Assembly (NCBI GenBank): GCA_030737835.1 | Contig: JAUJYN010000012.1 | Coordinates: 11,208,729-11,272,728 of the forward strand | Source: Acorus gramineus | Lineage: Eukaryota; Streptophyta; Magnoliopsida; Acorales; Acoraceae | Length of the DNA stretch: 64,000 bases | Direction of reading: 5' to 3' | Part shown: piece after piece, positions 1 to 10,600 of the stretch | Position numbering within the stretch: position 1 is the stretch's first letter | How the letters are laid out: each line of letters starts with the position of its first letter | Program-made: the position numbers and the translations under genes | Notes under the pieces: model-generated | What the model was told of the DNA's origin: nothing | Seen by the model: only the letters and a program-made list of their open reading frames with translations | Database searches by the model: none

Positions 1-3000
1 TTGTGACTGATTTTTCTTAGATGGATAGCTCTTTGCTTCACATGTATAACAGCTAGCTAGCATTATGAGGGGAAAAAAGATTACAAGCAAAGCTTTATAA
101 TAATAGAATTGAAACTGAATAAGAGATCCTTAATGAACTTAACTGAAAAAAGCTGTGATACACTTGGGGGGCATTTGGTCTATTTTACAGTCTCATTTAT
201 AGCTTCGAAGCGGTCCTCCAATCATGTATACATTGTCATATGTATTATACTATCATAATATATGAAAATTTTAAAAAAATTATTTTCTTTGAAAAAAATT
301 ATAAATATATTAATGTATCTCAATATATATACACTTCACTTTTTATAACAACGATATGCATTTCAATGGATGAGTGTATAATTTAAAAAGAAAAAGAAAA
401 TAGTTGAGGGTTGTGGATGGAGCTACACACAGGCTGGGCGTATCATTTTCCAACTGAAAAAAAAAATTCAATTATTTTAATGTCATATGGTCTTGAAGCA
501 TAAAAAAAAAATGTATACAGCCTCGAGACATCAAAGTCAAATTTGATTAATAGAATATAAAATCCATAGACTAACAAATACAATGTAGTTGAGATCAATA
601 TATGAATAATAGATGTACATATGTAGATGTAATTAATGATTTCCATATGGAGCAAAATGTTAGAATGTACTGAATTGTTGTCTCAATTGCGTTATCATCA
701 GAGGAAAAAGGCCTCTAAATTTTTTTTCATAACATCTTCCTGAAGATTATGAATGGTAATATTTGTTGCATGTCGAGATGTCTGTCATTCTCAGCTTAAA
801 GTAGCATTTAGGAACACAGGTTGATTATCAGAGATCATATCTTTTTTGTTTTTGAAAAAATGATCTCCAGGAAGTATACTTTAAACAGACTCAAACTTTC
901 CAATAAATCATGAATATTTTGAAATACATTTGAGGTGATTCCTATAAAAGCAAAATCATCTGAAACTTGTTTCTAAACACCACCTTACTAGTTTTTGTTT
1001 TTTAGGTATCTAATAGAATAGACTTTTTTTTTAGGTACCTTACTAGTCCATCATTGAAACATTAATTACAAGGATGATTATGACAGAAAGGACCCTTCCA
1101 TCTCAAGATTGAAGTTCAAAAAAGTTATTATAGTTCACATAAACCTAAAATCATATATATTATCCCACTTAAATATTGGAGAAGGTTTTTCTGTTAATCA
1201 CAGGCTCAGAGATTGGCAACCAAGATATTGGATGCTATGAAACTTGTGGTTCATGTTCTCTACATCTCCTGTAAAAATGATTTATTTCACAGGTTTGCAA
1301 TACAAGTCCGAACGAGTGGTAAGAGGATCAGAGAACAAAACAAAGCAAAATATCAGAAAGGGGGACACATTCCCCATTATGACATCCCCTTTTCAATATT
1401 CTCTAGATGCATGAACTTAGGGCTACCTCATAATTTTCTTTTTGAGAATCTATGAGCTGTAATGCATGGCTTGATCACAAAGGGTTTCAAATAAGAACAG
1501 TTGAGAAATCAATTAAGTTTTTATTAAATGTAGTTTAATGTGCGGGATGAAGACCTTTAGTCCCACATCGGACTAAAGGTATATATTTAATAGTTTTTAG
1601 AAAGTGATATGTCCAACCCTTTTTGTAATCGCCTACAAACATACATATTATAATCTCTTATAAACCAATACATCTTTTTATTTTTTTTGAAAAACTAAAA
1701 TTTTTTAATCGAACAAAGAATATAGTACTAGTGGAGCATATACTGCACTAGGACAATATATACACCACTAATAGAGGGTATAGTCTACTAATGAACCATT
1801 TAATGGATTGCAAATGGGATTAAGTGTATCAACATAGTTTTTCCAACATATTTTAATGGACAAATTGGAGTGAATTGGACCAAGCTTTATGCACTAATGA
1901 GCATGTGCTAGTGGGAATGCATGACTTGATTATATTTAAATTATGGTGTTATTACACTCAGTTTTTTTTACAGACCAAAATATAATTCTATATATCTTAT
2001 TAGAACATATACTTCATTTTTTTTTATTACTGCATCTTTCCCAGCCTAAACTCCTGCATATCACTTGCAAGAGTTTTATTTGCCTACTGTGCAAATTAGT
2101 ATCTAAATTGTATAGAGGGAAAGAGAGACAATGAGTTCAATGGACCCTTGACAATCTGATTTGGCAACTCCATTTGCCAATCAGGCTATATAATGAAGGT
2201 CAATGATCCTGCCTAACCATTTGTAAAATTACATCAGCTCTCACCTGATTAACCTGATTGGGTTAAAGATTTACCATTCCAATCTACTTTTTCTTAATTT
2301 CTTGTCTACCTCTCCACCTGATACATCTCTCTCCTTCAAAAAACAGGTCAGCCAGAGCAATACCAAAACAAGTTTAGAAATACTGCTTTTTGTTTAATTC
2401 ACAGTTTGTATCTTATATGTTAAATTTCCAGCATACTGCCTGAGATTAGATGATATATGACAATGGGGCATTACTTATCATCATCTATGATGTCTGGAAA
2501 TTTATACAAAGGCAAGGGGAGATACAAAGGTATATTCCTTTATCTGTTTTCTATTACTTTACTTATTAAAAGGAGTGAAATTGAAATGGACCAATGGTAC
2601 TGCTGCGTATGATCAATCCCCAATCGGATGGCCTCTGCTTTCGCACGAAGAAGGCTTCCAACAATTACATTTATGAGAGAGTGATGACTTATCCATGATT
2701 AATACAATCGCGGTAGCATGGTTTACTGTTCACTAAAAAAACAAAAACAATTGTGAGAGAGTGAAGACAAATCATTTCATTTCACTTTTTTTTATTATAA
2801 ATGATAGCATTCAATTCATTTGAGTATGTACTTCATATTTTCTGTTGTGATTGTACGTTGGATTACTGCTTTTCAACTATTGAATTGGTCATTGGCCTTA
2901 ACTATTCTAGGATGAGAAGTCCTCATCCTCGGTTCTCCTGTCTTGTCCTCGGACTTCTATAGTACTTGGATCGTGATTCTTACCTGGTTATGGACACATA

Positions 3001-3234
3001 TCGCCTATCCAGATAACATTAAAATTTTGCATCCGCCCCCTCTTCTGCCCTTTTGAATTTTGAAACATTATTGATTTGCCTGTCTCCATGACGACTCTAG
3101 TTAGATATACATAATATTGTTTTCTTTGACACCCTCTTTAATTGATACTTAAAAAGGTAAAACTATCTACTCTTTAATTGATATTTACGAAAACAGGGGA
3201 AATTATTTAGTTTTAAGTCACCGTAACATCTGAA
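1..3234. other. gene-free AT-rich stretch
   Basis: I see no supportable gene here. The longest open frames (about 60-80 codons) have no recognisable domain and no splice context. The stretch holds poly-A/T runs and one short perfect hairpin (stem 1554-1562 with 1571-1579, enclosing part of the plant-common motif TCCCACATCGG). It may contain old, unrecognisable transposon remains. Confidence 0.5.
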
Positions 3235-3845
3235 CTTATCTTTAGGTCCCTTGAAAAAGGAGACTTATTTCTAGGTCCTTCCATATCATGGGGTTATCTT
3301 TTACCCTTTTTTCACTTTTGCCCCTCTTCATATCTTCTTTGTCACCCCCCCCCCCCCCCCAATGGTCCTCCGACGCCTCCTCCCTCTAGTCATATTGTCC
3401 CTCTCGTCAAATGATCTAATTTGTCTTAATTTATGAATATGCATGTGTCTTTATTAATTCCATGTTGGTTTGTATGATTTAATGCATTTCTCATAAAATT
3501 ATTTATGCACTATAATAATATAAATAATATTTTGTATTACGTGGGTTTGAATTTATTCCTAAAATTTTATCTTTTAGATTATCTGTGCATTCAATGTGTA
3601 TAATAGCCAACATGTAGTGTATAATAGTGTAGAGACAATGTGTAATAGTGTACACCGAATGTTTAACGATGTACATAGAGAGTCTGGGAGGGGTAAAAAT
3701 AAAATAGTTAATGGTAGACCAAACACCTGTTACGCAAAGGGACACAAAAATAATACACACTAGGGTTTGGAAACCTAAAAATAAGTAGAGACGATCTAAG
3801 GACTTAAAAAATAATTTAGGGCTATCTAGGAGGACCCATAATTAA
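3235..3845. mobile_element. candidate relative of the minisatellite-bearing TIR element
   Basis: The reverse complement of the right half shares an architecture with the element at 21255-22045: an outer part with a TTTTTAGGT-type stretch, then a TTTTACCCCTCCC-like block, then repeats of a GTGTACACTATTA motif (seen reversed at about 3590-3690). Both outer ends carry 'ctaggtcc'/'ggacttaaaa' type sequence in inverted orientation. The ends are too diverged to fix borders or a target-site duplication. A poly-C run lies at 3346-3360. Confidence 0.4.
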
Positions 3846-3890
3846 TTTTTTTTAAAAAAAAAAAGAAATCACACATCTTCAACTTATTAG

Positions 3891-4120
3891 GCTACGTTTT
3901 GTTGCACGATTGCAAAACTCATTTTAGACGAAAGTTGAGTTTAAAACTGATTTTACAAGAAGATACCGCTCCACGGCTTCTAAAAAACTCAGGTTTTAGA
4001 CATTTTTTTACAATAATCTGTCTGCAACTTTTAGCCCTAATTTTTTTGTTTGAATACAGGTTTGGGAAAATTAGCTTCCTGCAAACTTAAGAGTTGCCCA
4101 ACCCATTTCCAAACAGGGCA
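3891..4120. mobile_element. candidate small MITE (CGTTTKGTTGCACG family)
   Basis: The left end CGTTTTGTTGCACG matches the left end of a similar block at 59352-59704 (CGTTTGGTTGCACG). Both right ends carry the motif TTTCCAAAC in inverted orientation. This is typical of short non-autonomous DNA transposons. I could not define a target-site duplication. Confidence 0.35.
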
Positions 4121-4154
4121 TTAAAATAATTTTTTGACACTCTGATTCTCTAAC

Positions 4155-4570
4155 CCTGTTTAGATAGAGAATTAAGTTATTCTGATGTTTATGGTTATTC
4201 TAGTATAAATAAAGATAAGTGATTTTTTATTTAGTTGTGTTTTTAGTTATTCTCGTTAGGAAACGTAATAATAATGTTTTTGTTTGTTGAATAAATTATG
4301 GATAAAATGTGAAGAATACGTGGACAGAGATTTATAAAAAGTGAAAAAATTATTTGACATATGTGTCCCCGGATTTATAAAATGTGATACCCGTTGATTT
4401 GAGAGTGATGCCCACGTATTCAAATGGATTGAATAACCTTGAATAACTAGGAATAATTATACCAGTTAATTCTGACATACAAATTTTCATTTATTCTATT
4501 CTTCCAAACATCTATTTTACCACTATTCACTTTATCCCCATTTATTCCACCCCCAATTCACCCATCAAAC
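4155..4570. mobile_element. MITE family B, copy 1
   Basis: This block has a terminal region CCTGTTTAGATAGAGAATTA at the left and an inverted, diverged equivalent at the right (about 4495-4520). The internal sequence TTAGTTATTCTCGTTAGGAA recurs in inverted orientation at about 24095-24120, and CATATGTGTCC-type sequence recurs near 32490. It belongs to a dispersed AT-rich non-autonomous family with further copies at 22917-24250 and 32225-32545. It lies just upstream of the Ole e 6-like gene, so it forms part of that gene's distal promoter region. Confidence 0.5.
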
Positions 4571-4790
4571 ATGGGTAACAGTTAAACTAAATATAAATAC
4601 AGGTAATATCCTCATCCATTTCTCTTTCTCTCAATCAACCATCCCAACCATTTGACCCGACCTAAAAAAAAAACAAAAACAAAAAACACACCCCTTATTA
4701 TTAATGGTCTTTGTTTGTTCAAAGCAAAAAAAAAAAAAAAAGCCCGCAAAACCATAACCACCACAAACTAAAAATAGAAAACCCACCTCC

Positions 4791-4797
4791 TATAAAA
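4791..4797 (+). promoter_or_regulatory. TATA box of the Ole e 6-like gene
   Basis: TATAAAA lies 117 bp upstream of the ATG at 4908. A transcription start about 30 bp downstream would give a leader of about 85 nt, which is normal for plants. The assignment rests on position and match only. Confidence 0.5.
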
Positions 4798-4907
4798 CCA
4801 ACCAAAACTCATTCAATAAAAAACCATCATCATCTCATCATCACCCACAACACAAACCAAACCAAACCAAAAGAGAAGAGAGAGCAGTTAAAACAATCAA
4901 GCGTAGA

Positions 4908-5183
4908 ATGGCGAACACAAGGAGGGTTGCGATAGCAATGGTGGTGATGGTGGCTGTGGCGGCCCTGATTTGCTCACCCGCATACGGGTTCGGGTGCTTC
5001 GAGGACTGTTTCGGTCGGTGCAGCAACGGAAAGAACGAGGAGGTGTGCAAGGACATGTGTGACACGGCTTGCACCCCCGTTGGAGAGTTTGAGAAGCTCG
5101 GCAAGATTGGTGAGGACCTCTTCAAGCGTGGTGTTGAAGCCATCCCCAACCCCCTCAAACCTCATGATGGAGACAACAATTAA
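4908..5183 (+). CDS. Ole e 6-like secreted cysteine-rich protein
   Basis: This is an intronless gene for a 91-residue protein. Residues 1-27 form a clear signal peptide (basic MANTRR start, hydrophobic core, predicted cut after AYG), so the product is secreted. The mature part starts with six cysteines spaced C-x3-C-x3-C-x8-C-x3-C-x3-C (residues 30, 34, 38, 47, 51, 55). This is the pattern of the olive pollen protein Ole e 6 and its small plant family, which fold as a disulfide-linked helical hairpin. After the cysteines comes a charged tail with EKLGKIGEDLFKRG and a Pro-rich end. The biochemical role of this family is not known. The ATG is preceded by a TATA box and A-rich leader, and an AATAAA signal follows the stop. 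It stands alone, with transposon remains on both sides. The family call is good; the function is open. Confidence 0.85.
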   Translation: MANTRRVAIAMVVMVAVAALICSPAYGFGCFEDCFGRCSNGKNEEVCKDMCDTACTPVGEFEKLGKIGEDLFKRGVEAIPNPLKPHDGDNN

Positions 5184-5288
5184 CAACTCTTGATGAGGGT
5201 GTGTTTGTGTGGATTGTTGTTTTTGTTTTGTGAACTTTGATTTGTTTTTTTTATTTTTTGTTTTTTGTTTTTGAAGAATGAATGAATG

Positions 5289-5294
5289 AATAAA
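5289..5294 (+). terminator. poly(A) signal of the Ole e 6-like gene
   Basis: AATAAA lies 106 bp after the stop codon. It follows a T-rich stretch, and a second AAATAAATAAA overlaps just downstream. This arrangement fits a plant near-upstream polyadenylation element. Confidence 0.55.
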
Positions 5295-5310
5295 GAAAAT
5301 AAATAAATGG

Positions 5311-6361
5311 GTGTTTCCCGGATTGTGTGTGTTTTATAAGTATGAAATGGGGGGGTTTGTGAATAAGTTGATGATGAAGTAACAATGTTTATGAATTAAT
5401 TATTCTCACCATTAATGTTGAGAGAGTTTTGTTATTCTATGGTAGAGCTGACTGATCCTAATAGTGAATTTGTTCATATGAACATTTTTCCTTTTAAATT
5501 GTTTTTTAATTCAACTTTTAGCCTCCACATGAATTAATATAAAAGAAAAAACACTTCCTATATATAAATACATACATATGCTTTCAGAAACTAAAAGTGA
5601 GATTAAATAACAGGTGGGTTTTCTTTTGTGGTGTTCAAAGGATTGAAATTCTATTCCGATAGTCTTTGAGAAATGACTGCACAAAGCATCAAAGATTAGG
5701 TGGCACCTGTTTGAACCACCCCCCTCCAATTGAAATAGACATTTGACTACAGTTACTCCAAAAAAAAAACATTCTTCTTCTCTTATTAAAAAGGTACACA
5801 AACATTGGTGTCACCCCAACAATGCACACCACACACATGCACGTACGCACACGTGAAGTCAAATGATCTAATAAACACGAACTGTACAGAGTAATCACAA
5901 AAATGATAATGCATGCACCAAAAAGTGATATAATAACGTGTCTTTTTCTGATTGATCTTTATCATCAAATTGATCACATTTTCTCTAGACCATGACCCAA
6001 TAAACCACCCCTACCCCCACCCCAAAATAAATAAAAAAAAATCCGGATGTGATTGGGGATGCATTTCCACACAACCTTGAATAAAAAATTATTTAAAAAA
6101 TTATAAACTCTTATTCATCTCTTATCTATCAACTATCATCACTTTATCTAAAATGAACAAAGTAATAAACATTTTTACGTTTTTCAACAACAATGATAAA
6201 AAAAATACAACTAAACAAAAATTTATTTATTCTGTATGAATTGTTATACATCCCACCCAATATAACAATTGAGAGTGAATAACTTTATGTCACAGCCAAA
6301 CGGGAGGTAAGGGTTTCATAATAAAATTATAATGAGCTATGATATGTGGGCTTTAGAGGGT
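5311..6361. other. intergenic, no gene seen
   Basis: This AT-rich stretch lies between the Ole e 6-like gene and a MITE. Short open frames here have no recognisable domain and run through low-complexity sequence. Confidence 0.5.
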
Positions 6362-6892
6362 ACACTACCCCCGTATGGGGTGCGACTTAGGTTATTCGCT
6401 CCGATAGCTATACTGGGATAGATAACAATCCACGCTGAATAAACAACTTTTTGTTTGGTTTTTTTTTTATTATTCTCATTGGGAAACGTAAAAATGTCTT
6501 TTTTGTTGTTTGGTTCACTTTAGATAAAGTGATGATAAATGATTGATAATGGATGAATAAGAGTTTATGATTTTTTAAATGACAATTATACCCCCTGAGA
6601 ATAGTGTGAGAGATATATGATTGATTTGATAGATGTGACAGTTTTTGAAATCTGTGTGAGTCTGTTAGGTGAGATAAATTTTTTAAAATGACAGAGAAGG
6701 GTATTTTTATCCATTGGTATAGATAAGCCTTGATAAACAATTCCACAATTTCCTTAGAATAGTTATCAGGCCTTATCCTAGCTTATCCAGACATAACTAT
6801 CGGGTTTATTCTGTCAAAACAAACAACTTTTTTTTACTATTCTCCTATATTCTTCTTATTCTGGGTTTATTTCTCTAGCCATACGGGTACAA
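6362..6892. mobile_element. MITE family A, copy 1
   Basis: The ends form an imperfect inverted repeat: TACCCCCGTATGG at the left and CCATACGGGTA at the right. Inside, both halves carry GAATAA/TTATTC-rich sequence and the conserved block TTATTCTCATTGGGAAACG. The same block and end structure occur in FLAP1 intron 2 (about 25617-26118), and the right half recurs at 14280-14420. There is no coding capacity, so it is a non-autonomous DNA transposon. I did not find a convincing target-site duplication. Confidence 0.6.
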
Positions 6893-7670
6893 ATTTTCGT
6901 TCATATATATATGTTTGATGTATAAGCATATCCCCCAAGCTAGAATTCAAGTATTTTCAAGATAACCCTAAAACATTTCCACAAAAAAATAAAAAGACAA
7001 CCCTAAAACATCACATGTCGACCCTAACTACTAGGTATTTTTAGACAATCAACAAAGTGCAGAAAACTTCAGTCAATCCTCTACCTCTATTTTTTACATT
7101 TCCAAGATTGATTGACCCAAAGATACACATAATGTAGGATAATCGCCCAAATCTTTCATTCCATCTCAACATAATCTCACAACATCAATCTCTAAGCTGG
7201 GGTTTAGTTTGAGGATAAACCTAGGATGGGTTTAAGTTCAAACATTATCCCATTTGGTTACACAAAAACAAGTAGGATATGACATGTCCCAAATTCTACC
7301 AAACCAGGATATATAGGTTCCCCCTAGGATAATTGACTCAAGTACTAGAAGAACACATGGAAAAATGTACCAAGTACCAGAAGCTCATACTTCACGACCT
7401 GAGAATTGACAATAATTCTGCCTGATCAAAACCTCAAAATTCCATTTCACATATTAAATATTAATCATGCTCAAAGAAAGTATCAGAACATAACAAATGG
7501 GAAACAAAGCATTATTCAAGAACAGTAGTTCAGACATACTGAGCCACCGCAACAATAGGACGACCTACTGGGAGGTTTACATAAGCCCATACAAATGAGT
7601 GACACCATCCCTCCTCTTTACCTTATTTTGCAAAGTCGAGGAACCAAAAAGGAAAGGAGCATGAAAGTCC

Positions 7671-10600
7671 TCATGGGAAGGTACGCTCATAGAGAGGCAA
7701 TGCGCCCAAAGCCTCACGTTCAGCTTTTTCTTTCTTTACCTGTAAAGATGGAAGAAACCATAACAGACTAATTCTGGACAGAATTAACAAATTCAGAGAC
7801 GAGACTTGCAGAAATCCTTTTATTACTATGAATTAAGAATTTTCCATGTATTGAAGCATAAATTAACCAGAAGGCATATATCTATATTGAACAAAACCAT
7901 GTCACCAGATGTTAAAGGATCAGGTTCCAAGGCATGGCATAAATCTATGAGTATGTCTTAAACTAATATTGTGGATATACAGTCAAGGAAGTTGCACCTG
8001 ATTTAGGTGACATCAGCAGTTCAACTACAAATTGAGGGGGAGTGAGTAACTTCTAATCAAAATTTTTAAGAAATTATAAACTGAAGCCAACTGAAATTAT
8101 AAACTGTAGCATGAGGCACCAGAGACCATGACACCCAATAAAAATGCAGAAGCAAAGCTAAATAATATGGGAATATGTCACTTTGATGCTATGCAAATGG
8201 AGAAAAATAAAAAAGAGGTACTTGATGCTGGTATCTAAAGGCAAGCATTTAAATACTTGCTTAAGAATTAATGGATTCACAATTACTTTCCATCTTTATT
8301 CTGGGTAGATTAAAATTCACAGTAATGCAGGTGAAACTATTGGGCAATCCAAAGGAAAGAAATGGATCCACTTGGTCATCTAGAATTTTATGCGCAGCAA
8401 GAAAGGCTTTGGAGGTGTTGGACCTAAAGAAAAGTGGACTAGTTTGAGGCCCAAGGCTTAAACCCCTCATAGACAAGGAGATGTTAGAGGGCGAGCTTGG
8501 CAATTGAAGAGGTCCAAATCATCTCAGGGGCGGGGGCGAGGAGAAAATTGAGAGAATTCTCTGTTAAATCCTTTTTCTCAGTCCTTAACAAATAAACTTA
8601 AAGCAAAGCAACTTTATTTATTCAGTTTCATCATCATGCTAAATACCTAGGAAGAACATATTATAACACTCAATTTTCTCTGATCCAAATTGACACATTC
8701 TGTTTATTTTAGTATAGGAATATAATCAAAATTATCATGATCTTGAACTTGTGCTACATTGATATACTTTTTGGATTATAGGACTGTGAGTGCTAGATAC
8801 TAAATTAAACAGTGAAAGAAATAATGATGCAGGCCCCACTTTACATGGACAAAAACCTCAGTAGTGTTTCATTTGTCACTAACTTTATGCATCATTCAAT
8901 CTACTGTGTCTAGTAATTTTTTGGTCCCACATATATGGATTCAGATAAAATAATGGTTAACCCATAAAAATTGAGGCATCCAATTGAACGTGTTGACATG
9001 TCCGTTAACATGGCATATGAATGTCTAGGACAAAGAAAGAAAATAACTAAAAAACAAGATTTCTTACAAGCTCTGTCACTGGAAAACAGCACTTATTCAT
9101 CTGCAAATCCCATTCCATCCTTATAACTGTTGTTCTAAATACTGAAACTTCAGAAGTTGAATATCGCGGCCCCTTACCAAGGTAAATTTTCAATCGGGCA
9201 GTACAAATACTTCATCATCCTCCACATTGGAACAACAATGCTCAAACCTCCCTGTTCTGTAAAGATCAGTGTCTCCCTCCAGTTTTTTTTAAAAAGGAAT
9301 CACAGTAGTCATTGGTGACCGCATAAATGAAAAAAAATCACATAATGCACGAGTGCACTATGTCGATTGTGTATATTGTGTGACCCCACATTTCCAAGTG
9401 CAGCCACATATGGTGTCACATTTGCAACATCTGGTAAATGGGTCAAGCTAGCTTCTGGAAGACATTTGGGAATGGATTGGAAAGAGGCTGTCATCCGTTA
9501 ACAGAAAACCCCAAACTCTACCATTTTACTCACTCACAAAGGACCTCTTCACTTGTTATTTTCAAAAATATCCCGTCTTCATATACACTCAAAAAATTAA
9601 TTTCTTACTTCACTAATTTTGTTTCAAATGTTATGGATGATTTTTTTTTTTTTTTTTTTGAGGGAGAGAGAGAGAAGGGTAGGGATTCTACCACCGCCTT
9701 TTACTAGTACAATTCAAATGGCTGTTTGCTTATAAGTAAAATTTTCATTTTCATTTTTTTAACAAATCTTTTACACGTGCTTATAAGTACAATTCAAATC
9801 TTCTACCATCAGAGCAAGGGTCAAGGTAGTCATTGTGGTGGAGATGACATCAAGCATCATTGAGAGAGGGTGGAATGGGCAGGTAGTTAACTCTCTTCAT
9901 TTGAGCTGTTGAGGAAATTTCTTCTCTAGTTTTTTTTTTTTTTCTAGCTAATTCTTTGTAGCTCATCTTTGGAGATCCCCCATCTCCGTTGTTCGAGAAG
10001 TGTCATTTGTCCTTTAATGAGAAACCAACACTCTAATTGTCCAAAAAAAAAAAAAAAGACTTACATTTTCTTATTTTTTTAGGTTAATTTTATAGAATTT
10101 TAGAGATTACAAAAGTCATTTTGGAATACATGATTGGGGGCCGAATCACCAGTGCAACTTATGTGAATAACCACAAAGAATGCAATCATCTCTGCTAAAC
10201 ATCAAAAATCAGTATATATTATTCCCAAATCTTCCACCGTGCTAAGCAAAAAAGACCTAAATCGGTATAATAATTCCCAAATCTTCCACCACATGCTTAG
10301 CGGACAAACAATCACCTTCATGCTCACTACAATCCAACCAGTAAAAGTTAAAGACAACATCCATATTTCGAGAGGATCTAGAAAAAAAAAATTAATTATG
10401 ACATCTTCCACGAATTACTCACCTTAAAAAAATGCAAATATTTAAAAAAATATATTCAAATATTCCAAACAAGATATGGTAGCTCCATCAGCCAATTAAT
10501 TTTTTAATCCCATTGATGATTACGGACCCTATGATGCTATGACAAACGGCCACCAATCATGTTGTATAATGAAAATGAGAGGCATGAGTGGCATTTGGGA

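Noticed and set aside
1213..1455. Open frame of 80 codons near the left edge
   Set aside because: There is no ATG at its first codon, no domain and no splice context in an AT-rich gene-free stretch.
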